From Planctomycetota bacterium (GTDB lineage Bacteria > Planctomycetota > UBA1135): a stretch of 5,190 nt of DNA. Shown here one piece after another: positions 1 to 5,190 of the stretch (the stretch's first letter is position 1; each line of letters begins with the position of its first letter). The stretch covers positions 1 to 5,190 of the forward strand of contig DNPI01000156.1 of the NCBI GenBank assembly GCA_003501525.1. The letters run 5' to 3'. A program made the translations under genes and the position numbers. The notes beneath the pieces were generated by a model, which ran no database searches, was not told the origin of the DNA, and saw nothing but the letters and a program-made list of their open reading frames with translations.

Positions 1-285
1 CTGGAAAGAATTATCCAGAACCCCATGCTTGCCGGGCCAAACTCCTGTCAGAATCGATGTCCAGGATGGGCCACTCACGGTTCTCGGCCCTGTCCAAGCG
101 TCGAGGGTAAGAGTTCCGAATCTGGATAATTCGTCAAACACCGGAGTGTGCGCTGGCTCCAAGCAATCGGCACGCACTCCGTCCCAACCGACAATTAAAA
201 CTTTGGCCTGCCTAGGAGCAAGCTCTCCTGCGGCAAGAGCCGATTGGGCAGAGAACAAAAAGAAGACCGTGCCTAATGCCAACAT
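1..285 (-). CDS. Alkaline phosphatase/sulfatase-superfamily hydrolase, exported, N-terminal part only
   Basis: Partial gene: 95 N-terminal residues, the rest lies beyond the left edge. The ATG at 285 has AGGA seven bases upstream (293-296), and an in-frame stop lies just before it, so the start is well supported. Residues 1-19 form a signal peptide (hydrophobic LALGTVFFLF, then SALAA with an A-x-A cleavage site), so the enzyme is probably periplasmic or exported. VLIVGWDGVRADC (29-41) is the first strand and metal-binding loop of the alkaline phosphatase superfamily, with Asp35 the likely ligand. The stretch TVSGPSWTSILTG followed by P-G-K-H-G (69-88) is the nucleophile helix. Ser71 occupies the position of the sulfatase Cys/Ser or the phosphodiesterase Thr, while the sulfatase Arg is replaced by Trp75. 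The substrate (phosphate mono- or diester, phosphonate or sulfate) cannot be decided from this fragment. It follows the glycosyltransferase gene by 24 nt, so it is probably in the same operon and may act on surface or scavenged molecules. Confidence 0.85.
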   Translation of the reverse strand, partial: MLALGTVFFLFSAQSALAAGELAPRQAKVLIVGWDGVRADCLEPAHTPVFDELSRFGTLTLDAWTGPRTVSGPSWTSILTGVWPGKHGVLDNSFQ

Positions 286-309
286 GAACAAATCCTACTC
301 ACCTTGGAT

Positions 310-1131
310 TTAACCCGCAGGGTCAAAAGGGATTTCGCATTCAATGCCATTGAGACAACGGATTGACCCCGACCCTTCAGTTTCTCGGATGAGCGCCTCT
401 ACTTCTTCACTTCTCGATCGCTCAGTATGGTGCAAATGGAAAACAATACCGCGATTCAAAAGTGGGAAGAAAGGAGAGCCAAAACGTTTCAACCGAATTT
501 CCAAATCCAAATCTTCACGGCCATAAAAGGTCCAATCTTCATTGTGGCCATTAACACTCAAAAATGTTTCGCGTGGAAGGCTGAAATTGACCCCCATAAG
601 TCGGCGAGGACGAGGATGAAAAAGGCGTGCTAGCCATGCTGGAAGACGCACACCTAAGGGAAGTCTTTTCGTTCTCCCTGAAATAGCATTCCCGACTAAG
701 CCCCAAGGCTTATCGAAAAATCCTGACAACACCTGCTCACGGCTAACACGAGCCGAAATATTCGGACCTAGTTTCACGCGTCGGCCACAAAGCACTCTCT
801 CGCTATCAGCCGCTACTAGATGGTCGGCAACCCAGTCTTTATGTGGGAACGAATCCCCGTCTAGAAAAATAAGATGGTCCCCATTAGATTGACGGACAGC
901 CTCGTTAACAATTCTCGACTTTCGATAACCCCGATCTTCTTGCCAGCAGTGCTTCAGGGGAAATGGAAGATTGTGACTCCATTTTTTCACAATTCCATTC
1001 GTCTCTACTCCAGAACCGTCATCCGCGACCAAAACCTCATCCGGAAAAGTTGATTGCCGCGAAAGACCACAAAGAGCGAGGTCTAGCTCCCTAGGAGCAG
1101 CATAAGTGGAAATGATGACGGAAGCGCCCAT
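310..1131 (-). CDS. Family 2 glycosyltransferase with galactosyltransferase-type C-terminal domain
   Basis: A 273-residue cytoplasmic GT-A enzyme that transfers a sugar from a nucleotide-sugar donor, probably onto a surface glycan. The N-terminus ASVIISTYAAPRELDLAL is the first strand of the GT2 fold. VLVADDGSG (33-41) carries the donor-binding acidic pair. WQEDRGYRKSRIVNEAV (63-79) and FLDGDS (89-94) give the metal-binding DxD (Asp91, Asp93). The segment from MGVNFSLPRETF to FYGREDLDLEIRL (179-214) matches the galactosyltransferase C-terminal domain (Glyco_transf_7C type), with Glu206-Asp207 as the likely catalytic acids. FHLHH (231-235) supplies late histidines common in this group. Overall it resembles LPS-core/O-antigen GT2 enzymes rather than processive synthases, as it has no membrane segments. 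AAGGAA (1132-1137) sits almost against the ATG, a short spacing. The gene starts 4 nt after the preceding GT2 stop codon, implying translational coupling. Acceptor and sugar are unknown. Confidence 0.9.
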   Translation of the reverse strand: MGASVIISTYAAPRELDLALCGLSRQSTFPDEVLVADDGSGVETNGIVKKWSHNLPFPLKHCWQEDRGYRKSRIVNEAVRQSNGDHLIFLDGDSFPHKDWVADHLVAADSERVLCGRRVKLGPNISARVSREQVLSGFFDKPWGLVGNAISGRTKRLPLGVRLPAWLARLFHPRPRRLMGVNFSLPRETFLSVNGHNEDWTFYGREDLDLEIRLKRFGSPFFPLLNRGIVFHLHHTERSRSEEVEALIRETEGSGSIRCLNGIECEIPFDPAG

Positions 1132-1135
1132 TTCC

Positions 1136-2056
1136 TTAAAAGCCCATTAGCTGTGCAAAACGCCCACAGGTTTGATGGAATTTGCGAAAAGTCCTTAGAC
1201 GCACAAAACGGTTGCCCATTAATATCGCCGGGCTGAAGCGCAGTAAATCGAATACATAGACCAGAAATTTCACAGCCCACATTAATGGGTTCGCGGGTGG
1301 ACGCATAAGAACGGATGCGCGGCCTGAACCGCGATACCACCGCTGGAAATATCTCAGATTAAGTTTTTCCGGCTGCAACCGATGCTCCACCAAGGCTTTT
1401 CCTAAGTACAACGCGTTCACATCGCCTAATCTCCGTAAAAGGTCTGTCTCCTCCGAGGGGATAAGTCGATTACCCCAACCCAGGTCAGAGCGAAATCCAT
1501 CTACAGATAAAGCGCTCGATTTTCTCATACCCATGTTTCCTCCGAAAAAACTTCGCACGGAATTTCCTGCACCTAAAGGGAGTTCTTCCTCACCGTAATC
1601 GAAAGAACCAATGGGGCCGCGCATTTCGTGAAGATTGTTTTCATGAACCCAGCGCGGAAGAGGGTGAGGTAAAACCGTAACAATCCTCCCACCAGTAGCA
1701 ATTAATTCAGGATCTCGAAAAGCCTGCTGATGCGCAGCGAGCCACCCCGGACTGCAGGTGACATCGTCATCGATAAAAATGACTACACCGCCCATTGCCT
1801 CAGCCAAACCTTTGTTCCTTGCATGGGAAAGTCCCGCAATGGGCTCTACAACCACTCGAAGCGAAACCGGGAAGCTGGCAATGCGCTCTTCCACGCAATT
1901 GCTCGTCCCATCATCCGATCCATTGTCCACCACCAAAACTTCCCAAGATTGACTGGAAGTAATTTGCGCCACAAGAGAATCAAGTGTTTCGTTCAGGCTA
2001 TCTCGCCTGTTACGAGTGCAAATAATGACCGAGAAGTCTAGATAACTGGATTTCAT
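1136..2056 (-). CDS. Family 2 glycosyltransferase
   Basis: A GT2 (GT-A fold) glycosyltransferase of 306 residues from ATG 2056, or 310 from GTG 2068; residue numbers below use the longer form. DFSVIICTRNRRDSLNETL (11-29) is the nucleotide-binding first strand. VLVVDNGSDDGT (44-55) is the uridine-binding loop, and IAGLSHARNKG (77-87) precedes FIDDDV (98-103), the DxD-type metal site. FGGNMGMRKS (175-184) and SEETDLLRRL (205-214) form the acceptor side, with Glu206/207 and Asp209 as catalytic candidates. The segment around 262-284 is hydrophobic and may hold the protein at the inner membrane. Neither start has a good Shine-Dalgarno sequence: GGG touches the ATG and nothing precedes the GTG. ATG is chosen because it is conventional and leaves the fold intact. 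This is the first gene of the leftward cluster and lies 4 nt from the next GT2 gene. It shares the fold but not the C-terminal domain of that neighbour, so the two probably add successive sugars. Donor and acceptor are unknown. Confidence 0.9.
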   Translation of the reverse strand: MKSSYLDFSVIICTRNRRDSLNETLDSLVAQITSSQSWEVLVVDNGSDDGTSNCVEERIASFPVSLRVVVEPIAGLSHARNKGLAEAMGGVVIFIDDDVTCSPGWLAAHQQAFRDPELIATGGRIVTVLPHPLPRWVHENNLHEMRGPIGSFDYGEEELPLGAGNSVRSFFGGNMGMRKSSALSVDGFRSDLGWGNRLIPSEETDLLRRLGDVNALYLGKALVEHRLQPEKLNLRYFQRWYRGSGRASVLMRPPANPLMWAVKFLVYVFDLLRFSPAILMGNRFVRLRTFRKFHQTCGRFAQLMGF

Positions 2057-2114
2057 CCCAAAAAACACTACAGAGGAGACAAAATAACATCCCTAAGACA
2101 AAGGAGAGACTCTT
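2057..2114. promoter_or_regulatory. Short divergent intergenic region
   Basis: This 58-nt gap separates the leftward glycosyltransferase cluster from the rightward capsule-type gene, so promoters for both must lie here or inside the neighbouring coding sequences. I see no hexamer pair close to sigma-70 consensus. The best -10-like words are TAACAT at 2085-2090 (plus) and TGTTAT within the reverse complement of the same stretch, neither with a convincing -35. Two similar purine blocks, AGAGGAGA at 2072-2079 and AAGGAGAGA at 2101-2109, both lie on the plus strand. The second is correctly placed as a ribosome-binding site. The regulatory role is inferred from gene orientation alone. Confidence 0.35.
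2101..2106 (+). promoter_or_regulatory. Shine-Dalgarno sequence deciding an unusual ATC start
   Basis: AAGGAG is a near-perfect anti-16S match. Eight bases separate it from codon ATC at 2115. Counting the longer purine run AAGGAGAG, the spacer is ACTCTT (6 nt). No ATG, GTG or TTG lies in the downstream reading frame until 2178, which is far outside the range of this site. The site therefore points to translation beginning at or next to 2115. Confidence 0.6.
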
Positions 2115-3017
2115 ATCAAGCGCGTCATCATTCACGATTACTGGGGAAGTCATGTTAAACCGTGGCTAAGTGGGCTTGTGACCTATCTGGAGAACCAAAA
2201 CGTCAACGTATCCATCATCACCCGCAAAACATTCCCAAAAATATTCTGGCGAGCAATTCACAAGAAAAAAGGAATATTTCGCCTCTCCGGACATCTGTGG
2301 CTAAAAAGGCAATTAGCTCAAACTGATCATGTCTTTATGTGGAATGGAGAAGAGCCAAACCACTCTCTAATTCGCTCTGAATGTGCAGAACGAGGAATAC
2401 CGTGTTCTATTCTTGAAGTCGGCTACTTCCCCCAGAAATCTTATTTCACAATTGATCCAGCTGGCATCAACGCCACCTCTTCCCTCATGGAAGATGACCT
2501 GAAATGGATTGGGCCAAAGGAGCTTGAAAAAAAAGAGGCCCTACGGAAATCGTACCTGAAAGGGCGAAGATGGAAGGGAAAGGGGGATTACATTCTCGTG
2601 CCACTCCAACTCAAGCATGACACCAACATCCGGAACAACTCCGAATTCTTGGACATGCAACAATTTATCGACTTTTGCGAACAACAGTTCCCGGGCAAAA
2701 ACCTCCTTTTTAAAAGACATCCGGAGGACGCTGAAAATTACAAAACCCAACACACACTAGCGACTTCCGGCGATTTTCTTGATTTGGCTATGAATGCAGA
2801 AGCCGTAATTGGCATTAATTCCACCTGCCTCCTTGAATCAACTTTGCTGGGAGTCCCAACAGAGGGGATAGGCAAAGGCTTCCTTTCTGCCCATGCAGAC
2901 AACTCAGAAAATTTGCTAGCAGCTTTAGTCGACAAGCAAGTCCCAGTCAATGCCAAAGATATGAGCTACTGGATTAATCGCTACTGCGCCACTTCCGTGG
3001 AGAATCCAAAGCGCTGA
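2115..3017 (+). CDS. Capsule polysaccharide biosynthesis-like (GT-B) protein with apparent ATC start
   Basis: A putative cytoplasmic glycosyltransferase-like protein, 300 residues if read from 2115. The GT-B Rossmann-like half includes YILVPLQLKHDTN (159-171), FKRHPED (199-205) and GINSTCLLESTLLGVPTEG (233-251). This layout, a VPLQ strand, a K-x-HP motif and an N-S-T-x-x-x-E helix followed by G-x-P, is typical of capsule synthesis proteins of the KpsS/KpsC kind. VGYFPQKSYFTIDPAGINA (102-120) fits the same group. No signal peptide or membrane segment is visible. Frame and Shine-Dalgarno both place the start at ATC 2115, giving (M)KRVIIHDYWGSHVKPWL, a natural first beta strand. The first conventional start, GTG 2178, lacks a good ribosome site and would delete that strand (279 residues). 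ATC may be a rare genuine start, a mutated ATG or a sequence error. It is the only plus-strand gene, looks more A-rich than its neighbours, and overlaps the facing sulfotransferase tail by 37 nt, so separate acquisition is possible. Exact sugar and acceptor are unknown. Confidence 0.8.
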   Translation: MKRVIIHDYWGSHVKPWLSGLVTYLENQNVNVSIITRKTFPKIFWRAIHKKKGIFRLSGHLWLKRQLAQTDHVFMWNGEEPNHSLIRSECAERGIPCSILEVGYFPQKSYFTIDPAGINATSSLMEDDLKWIGPKELEKKEALRKSYLKGRRWKGKGDYILVPLQLKHDTNIRNNSEFLDMQQFIDFCEQQFPGKNLLFKRHPEDAENYKTQHTLATSGDFLDLAMNAEAVIGINSTCLLESTLLGVPTEGIGKGFLSAHADNSENLLAALVDKQVPVNAKDMSYWINRYCATSVENPKR

Positions 3018-3616
3018 AAATCGGTGGCATAGCGGTGCGAAATGAGTAGCCGCACCTTCTGAGTGATATCAGCCTCAACTGTTTTGCTCGGCCTTACGCG
3101 CTCGCGTGAAGGTGCAGGGAAATCAAACGGCCAATTGGACGCCATCTCCTCAAGATTTAATTCATAATCCAATTCCTCGGGAACAAACCAGGATTGAGAT
3201 TTAAAGTGGACATCCGCTACTGAATCGTCAACGTCCTGTAGCCATTCCGCCAACTCAGTGGGACTCCAGTCAGGTTCGATGCCAGCAAGCTTCCCTCTAG
3301 CAGGCCTTGTACGGCAAAGGTCCTTCCATGCGCTCCTAAACCTCTCCACGGGATCTCTCACAATCGTGAGATTCTCGCAATCATTTGAAAGAGCCTCTTC
3401 CCGTTCAATGAAATGAAAATTGGCTTCAAATTCTTGGGTGATTTCGAATGGCCTTCCCCGCTCCAATTCGAAAAGATGCGATCGGATCTTTGTATTCGCA
3501 CATTTTGTAATGCCCCAATAATTAACACCTAAATTGGGCCACCACGTAATGTTGAGATCACGAAGCTCGAGCTTCCTCTTCCAATTATCCTTTAACCCCC
3601 ATGGAAGATTCCCCAT
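2981..3616 (-). CDS. Carbohydrate-type sulfotransferase (Sulfotransfer_2-like)
   Basis: A 211-residue P-loop protein expected to move sulfate from PAPS to a glycan. GITKCANTKIRSHLF (35-49) is the 5'-phosphosulfate-binding loop, with Lys38 as the key residue. LTIVRDPVERFRSAWKDL (83-100) is the 3'-phosphate-binding motif, with Arg87 and Ser95. VHFKSQSWFV (136-145) contains the His-x-x-Gln pair common in this family, and the C-terminal YATDFQRFGF (196-205) is the usual closing motif of HNK-1/chondroitin-type members. No signal peptide or transmembrane anchor is seen, so it is probably cytoplasmic, unlike Golgi eukaryotic relatives. ATG 3616 follows AAAAGGG (3623-3629) at a good distance and lies 12 nt after the cytidine deaminase stop, suggesting it is last in that operon. 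Its last 37 nt overlap, tail to tail, the 3' end of the plus-strand capsule-type gene. The glycan substrate is inferred only from family and neighbours. Confidence 0.87.
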   Translation of the reverse strand: MGNLPWGLKDNWKRKLELRDLNITWWPNLGVNYWGITKCANTKIRSHLFELERGRPFEITQEFEANFHFIEREEALSNDCENLTIVRDPVERFRSAWKDLCRTRPARGKLAGIEPDWSPTELAEWLQDVDDSVADVHFKSQSWFVPEELDYELNLEEMASNWPFDFPAPSRERVRPSKTVEADITQKVRLLISHRYATDFQRFGFSTEVAQ

Positions 3617-3628
3617 ATCCTGCCCTTT

Positions 3629-4036
3629 TCAGACGTCGCGATGTTCACCTAGAACAAAAGGCCCGGGCAAAAGTTCTGCCAAATTTTCGCTGCGCTCTCC
3701 AGAAGGGCAAGCCATCGTAATTATGAGCGAAGACGGGTTCGGAGAAAATTCTGAGAGCACTTGGCGACACCCGCCGCAGGGCAAAGTCGGTTCAGATGTA
3801 TCGGTCCAAATAGCAACCGCTTCAATCTCTTGTTTCCCTGCCGCAATCATCCAAGATATTGCTGACCTTTCGGCACAGAGAGATAGCGGATAGCTCGCAT
3901 TCTCTACATTCGCGCCTGAAAAAATTGACCCGTCAATGGCCCGAATTGCAGCACCGACCTTGAACTGGCTATAAGGCGCGTAGGCTCTCTCAGCAGCTTC
4001 ACGCGCGGCTTGAACAAGGGAATCTCGGACGTCCAT
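3629..4036 (-). CDS. cdd: Cytidine deaminase
   Basis: A complete 135-residue protein, the usual length of the small homotetrameric cytidine deaminases. It hydrolyses cytidine and deoxycytidine to uridine and deoxyuridine in pyrimidine salvage, in the cytoplasm. AYAPYSQFKVGAAI (18-31) and GANVENASYPLSLCAERSAI (41-60) form the substrate pocket. Zinc ligands are Cys54, Cys87 and Cys90 (CAE and PCGGCRQVL motifs), with Glu56 as the proton shuttle. Asn43 and Glu45 are the expected ribose contacts. All key residues are present, so it should be active. The tetrameric Cys-type rather than the dimeric His-type enzyme is indicated. There is no clear Shine-Dalgarno before ATG 4036. The gene begins 4 nt after the preceding sulfotransferase-like stop, so translation probably depends on coupling. 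The position between two sulfotransferase genes has no evident metabolic logic and may be incidental. Confidence 0.96.
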   Translation of the reverse strand: MDVRDSLVQAAREAAERAYAPYSQFKVGAAIRAIDGSIFSGANVENASYPLSLCAERSAISWMIAAGKQEIEAVAIWTDTSEPTLPCGGCRQVLSEFSPNPSSLIITMACPSGERSENLAELLPGPFVLGEHRDV

Positions 4037-4040
4037 ACGA

Positions 4041-4736
4041 TTAGGCTACCAGCCTCGCTGAGCAAAGTTCTTCGTAGAGAGGAAGAGCCCAACTAAGTAG
4101 CTCGTTCAGCTCGGTAGGGAAAGGTTCCTCCTTAGGCGCCCAGGGCAGAAAGCCCGTAGAGGCCTCAACATTGCGATACCAAAAAGGAGCCCACACCCCA
4201 AAACTAGAGTGTCTGCCTGCTTCCCAGCTCAACATAGATTGCTCAAATGGGATGCCTAATCGTTCACAAAAAGCAGACAAGATTCCTTCCGGATTTTCCA
4301 AAAGATCCCGTGAATCAATCACGATTGCATTATCACAGTACCTAAGGATTTGGACTTGGGTGTCGTATCCTAAATCCGAAGGCTCAATTCGCTTCAAATC
4401 CCGCAACATGGAAGGCAACATTTCACGCGGATTACGAATTAGAAGAGCCTGAACGCGAGCCGCAAAGAAATCCCCCATTTCGGCAAGAGTTCTACCCCCA
4501 ACCAAATGATGCGCCATGTGCTTCTCAAAGACGACCGGAGCATCCAGGGATGCCAAATCAGGATCACCTTCTGCAAGTACTTCCTCTCGCATCGGATGCT
4601 GCCTTCCACTGTGCCTGAGGTAATGGGCATAAAACGGTTCATCCACACAAACGGTGTCGCTCCGTTCAGCAAAAGAACGCATCAAAGCTGTCGAGACTGT
4701 CCGCGGAGAGGACCAAAGGGCAACGCGGAGGCTCAA
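4041..4736 (-). CDS. P-loop sulfotransferase-like protein, TTG start
   Basis: A 231-residue protein of the sulfotransferase P-loop fold. VALWSSPRTVSTALMRSF (5-22) is the 5'-phosphate-binding loop; it has Ser-Pro-Arg where classical enzymes have a lysine motif. VDEPFYAHYL (31-40) and FEKHMAHHL (70-78) are hallmarks of a bacterial and plant/fungal subgroup annotated as sulfotransferase family proteins. LLIRNPREMLPSML (98-111) is the 3'-phosphate-binding motif (Arg101, Ser109). VIDSRDLLENPEGIL (139-153) and FGVWAPFWYRNVEASTGF (179-196) complete the fold. The true substrate of this subgroup is unknown to me, and sulfate transfer is not certain. The start is TTG 4736, overlapping the preceding TGA as TTGA. 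No other start exists in frame between the upstream stop near 4782 and the essential P-loop. AAGAAGG precedes the TTG almost without spacing, so re-initiation by the terminating ribosome is likely. It differs clearly from the other sulfotransferase in this window. Confidence 0.85.
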   Translation of the reverse strand: MSLRVALWSSPRTVSTALMRSFAERSDTVCVDEPFYAHYLRHSGRQHPMREEVLAEGDPDLASLDAPVVFEKHMAHHLVGGRTLAEMGDFFAARVQALLIRNPREMLPSMLRDLKRIEPSDLGYDTQVQILRYCDNAIVIDSRDLLENPEGILSAFCERLGIPFEQSMLSWEAGRHSSFGVWAPFWYRNVEASTGFLPWAPKEEPFPTELNELLSWALPLYEELCSARLVA

Positions 4737-5190
4737 CCCTTCTTGGTTTTTTTCTTTGCTCTCGGCTCGCGGGGCGGGAATTCAAACCCGTGTCGCCCAT
4801 TAGGCTTGCGAACCAAACGGGCCTTGAAAGCACGCCCTTTGCGAGAAATAAAATCTTCAATCCAACCCGTCGCTCCATCTACAGAAAAATAAGAAGCGAG
4901 ATCATTGCGCGTCATTTCTCGCTGACAAACTGTTCGTGGCATCATCAAACCGCAACCATCCGCTTCCCCCTCGCCCGTGCATTCAAAGTGTGTAGGACTC
5001 TCAGCAATGGAACCACTCTCACATTTGGGGCATCCCACAAAGGGGGAGGTATCAATGGGATACGAGCTAAGAGCGGGAGCAAGCACTCCTTCATCGTCTC
5101 TATCTTTAAAATCCTTCGCGGCTTCCCATTCCATCTTGTAATCATCACTAAAACGTATTCGGCCTGCATAAGGCTCTCCCCGCATGTTCA
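4733..5190 (-). CDS. topB: Type IA DNA topoisomerase (topoisomerase III-like), C-terminal end only
   Basis: The frame is open to the right edge, so this is the 3' end (about 151 residues) of a longer gene. The Met at 5185 is probably internal. Numbering from that Met, CPKCESG (52-58) plus FECTGEGEADGCGL (67-80) form a four-cysteine zinc ribbon (Cys52, 55, 69, 78). MPRTVCQREMTRNDLASYF (82-100), then GWIEDFISRKGRAFKARL (107-124) and HGFEFPP (132-138), match the repeat that ends topoisomerase III-type enzymes. The catalytic Toprim and tyrosine domains would lie outside the window. The lysine-rich tail AKKKTKKG is a plausible non-specific DNA contact. Full enzymes of this family relax negative supercoils and decatenate single-stranded junctions in the cytoplasm. 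A stand-alone small protein is possible but less likely given the missing stop. It shares a 4-nt overlap with the next gene, so the two are co-transcribed. The gene symbol is a best guess between topB and other type IA paralogues. Confidence 0.8.
   Translation of the reverse strand, partial: NMRGEPYAGRIRFSDDYKMEWEAAKDFKDRDDEGVLAPALSSYPIDTSPFVGCPKCESGSIAESPTHFECTGEGEADGCGLMMPRTVCQREMTRNDLASYFSVDGATGWIEDFISRKGRAFKARLVRKPNGRHGFEFPPREPRAKKKTKKG

Noticed and set aside
29..313. Open frame on the plus strand at the left edge
   Set aside because: It lies opposite the signal peptide and nucleophile motif of the exported hydrolase, shows no domain of its own, and contains low-complexity, proline/serine-rich shadow sequence.
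1318..1333. Hairpin CGCGG/CCGCG with a 6-nt loop
   Set aside because: Internal to the GT2 coding sequence, only five pairs, no tail; consistent with chance.
1730..2041. 103-codon plus-strand frame inside the second glycosyltransferase
   Set aside because: Antisense to the conserved GT2 core; no recognisable motif or ribosome site.
2062..2090. Sigma-70 promoter in the divergent gap, with TAACAT as the -10
   Set aside because: No -35 match at 16-18 nt; four of six matches in an A-rich stretch is weak.
3034..3056. Inverted repeat GGTGCG/CGCACC with an 11-nt loop just after the capsule-type gene, a possible terminator
   Set aside because: Six pairs only, a long loop and no T-run after it; it lies inside the sulfotransferase coding sequence, so it is more likely chance.
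3534..3893. 119-codon plus-strand frame
   Set aside because: Antisense across the cytidine deaminase and sulfotransferase N-terminus, both strongly supported; the translation has no family resemblance.
4733..5185. Complete 150-residue stand-alone zinc-ribbon protein starting at 5185
   Set aside because: The frame stays open past the Met to the window edge and the content matches the end of type IA topoisomerases, so a truncated view of a longer gene is more likely. About 200 bases beyond the edge would settle it.
1..5190. tRNA, rRNA, CRISPR, insertion sequence or phage features
   Set aside because: No cloverleaf-like pattern, spaced repeats, transposase or integrase motifs or terminal inverted repeats were seen on either strand.

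Overview
The window is densely coding: eight genes in about 5.2 kb, with almost no intergenic DNA. Seven genes lie on the minus strand and one on the plus strand. The set suggests a Gram-negative bacterium that builds sulfated or otherwise decorated surface glycans. Base composition looks moderate (close to 50% GC by eye) and ribosome-binding sites are mostly AAGGA-like. I cannot fix the phylum from the sequence. A marine Verrucomicrobiota/Planctomycetota-type genome is one guess among several.

Layout, right to left along the minus strand. From 5190 to 2981 there is a tight cluster: the C-terminal end of a type IA DNA topoisomerase (topoisomerase III-like, cut by the window edge), a P-loop sulfotransferase-like protein that overlaps it by 4 nt and starts at TTG, a cytidine deaminase (cdd) 4 nt further on, and a second, unrelated-looking carbohydrate-type sulfotransferase 12 nt after that. 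From 2056 to 1 there is a second minus-strand cluster: two consecutive family-2 glycosyltransferases 4 nt apart, then the signal-peptide-bearing N-terminus of an alkaline-phosphatase/sulfatase-superfamily enzyme cut by the left edge.

Between the clusters, on the plus strand, lies one gene resembling capsule-polysaccharide biosynthesis (KpsS/KpsC-like, GT-B) proteins. It is divergent from the glycosyltransferase cluster, with a gap of only about 58 nt. Its 3' end overlaps the 3' end of the sulfotransferase gene by 37 nt. Its reading frame has a good Shine-Dalgarno sequence and an N-terminus that reads as a complete first beta strand, but the codon at the expected start is ATC. The first conventional start (GTG at 2178) would remove that strand.

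Inferred joint function: three glycosyltransferase-like proteins, two sulfotransferases and an exported AP-superfamily hydrolase fit a locus for lipopolysaccharide or capsule assembly and modification. Topoisomerase and cytidine deaminase are housekeeping functions and look like operon passengers. I found no tRNA, rRNA, CRISPR array, insertion sequence or convincing terminator.
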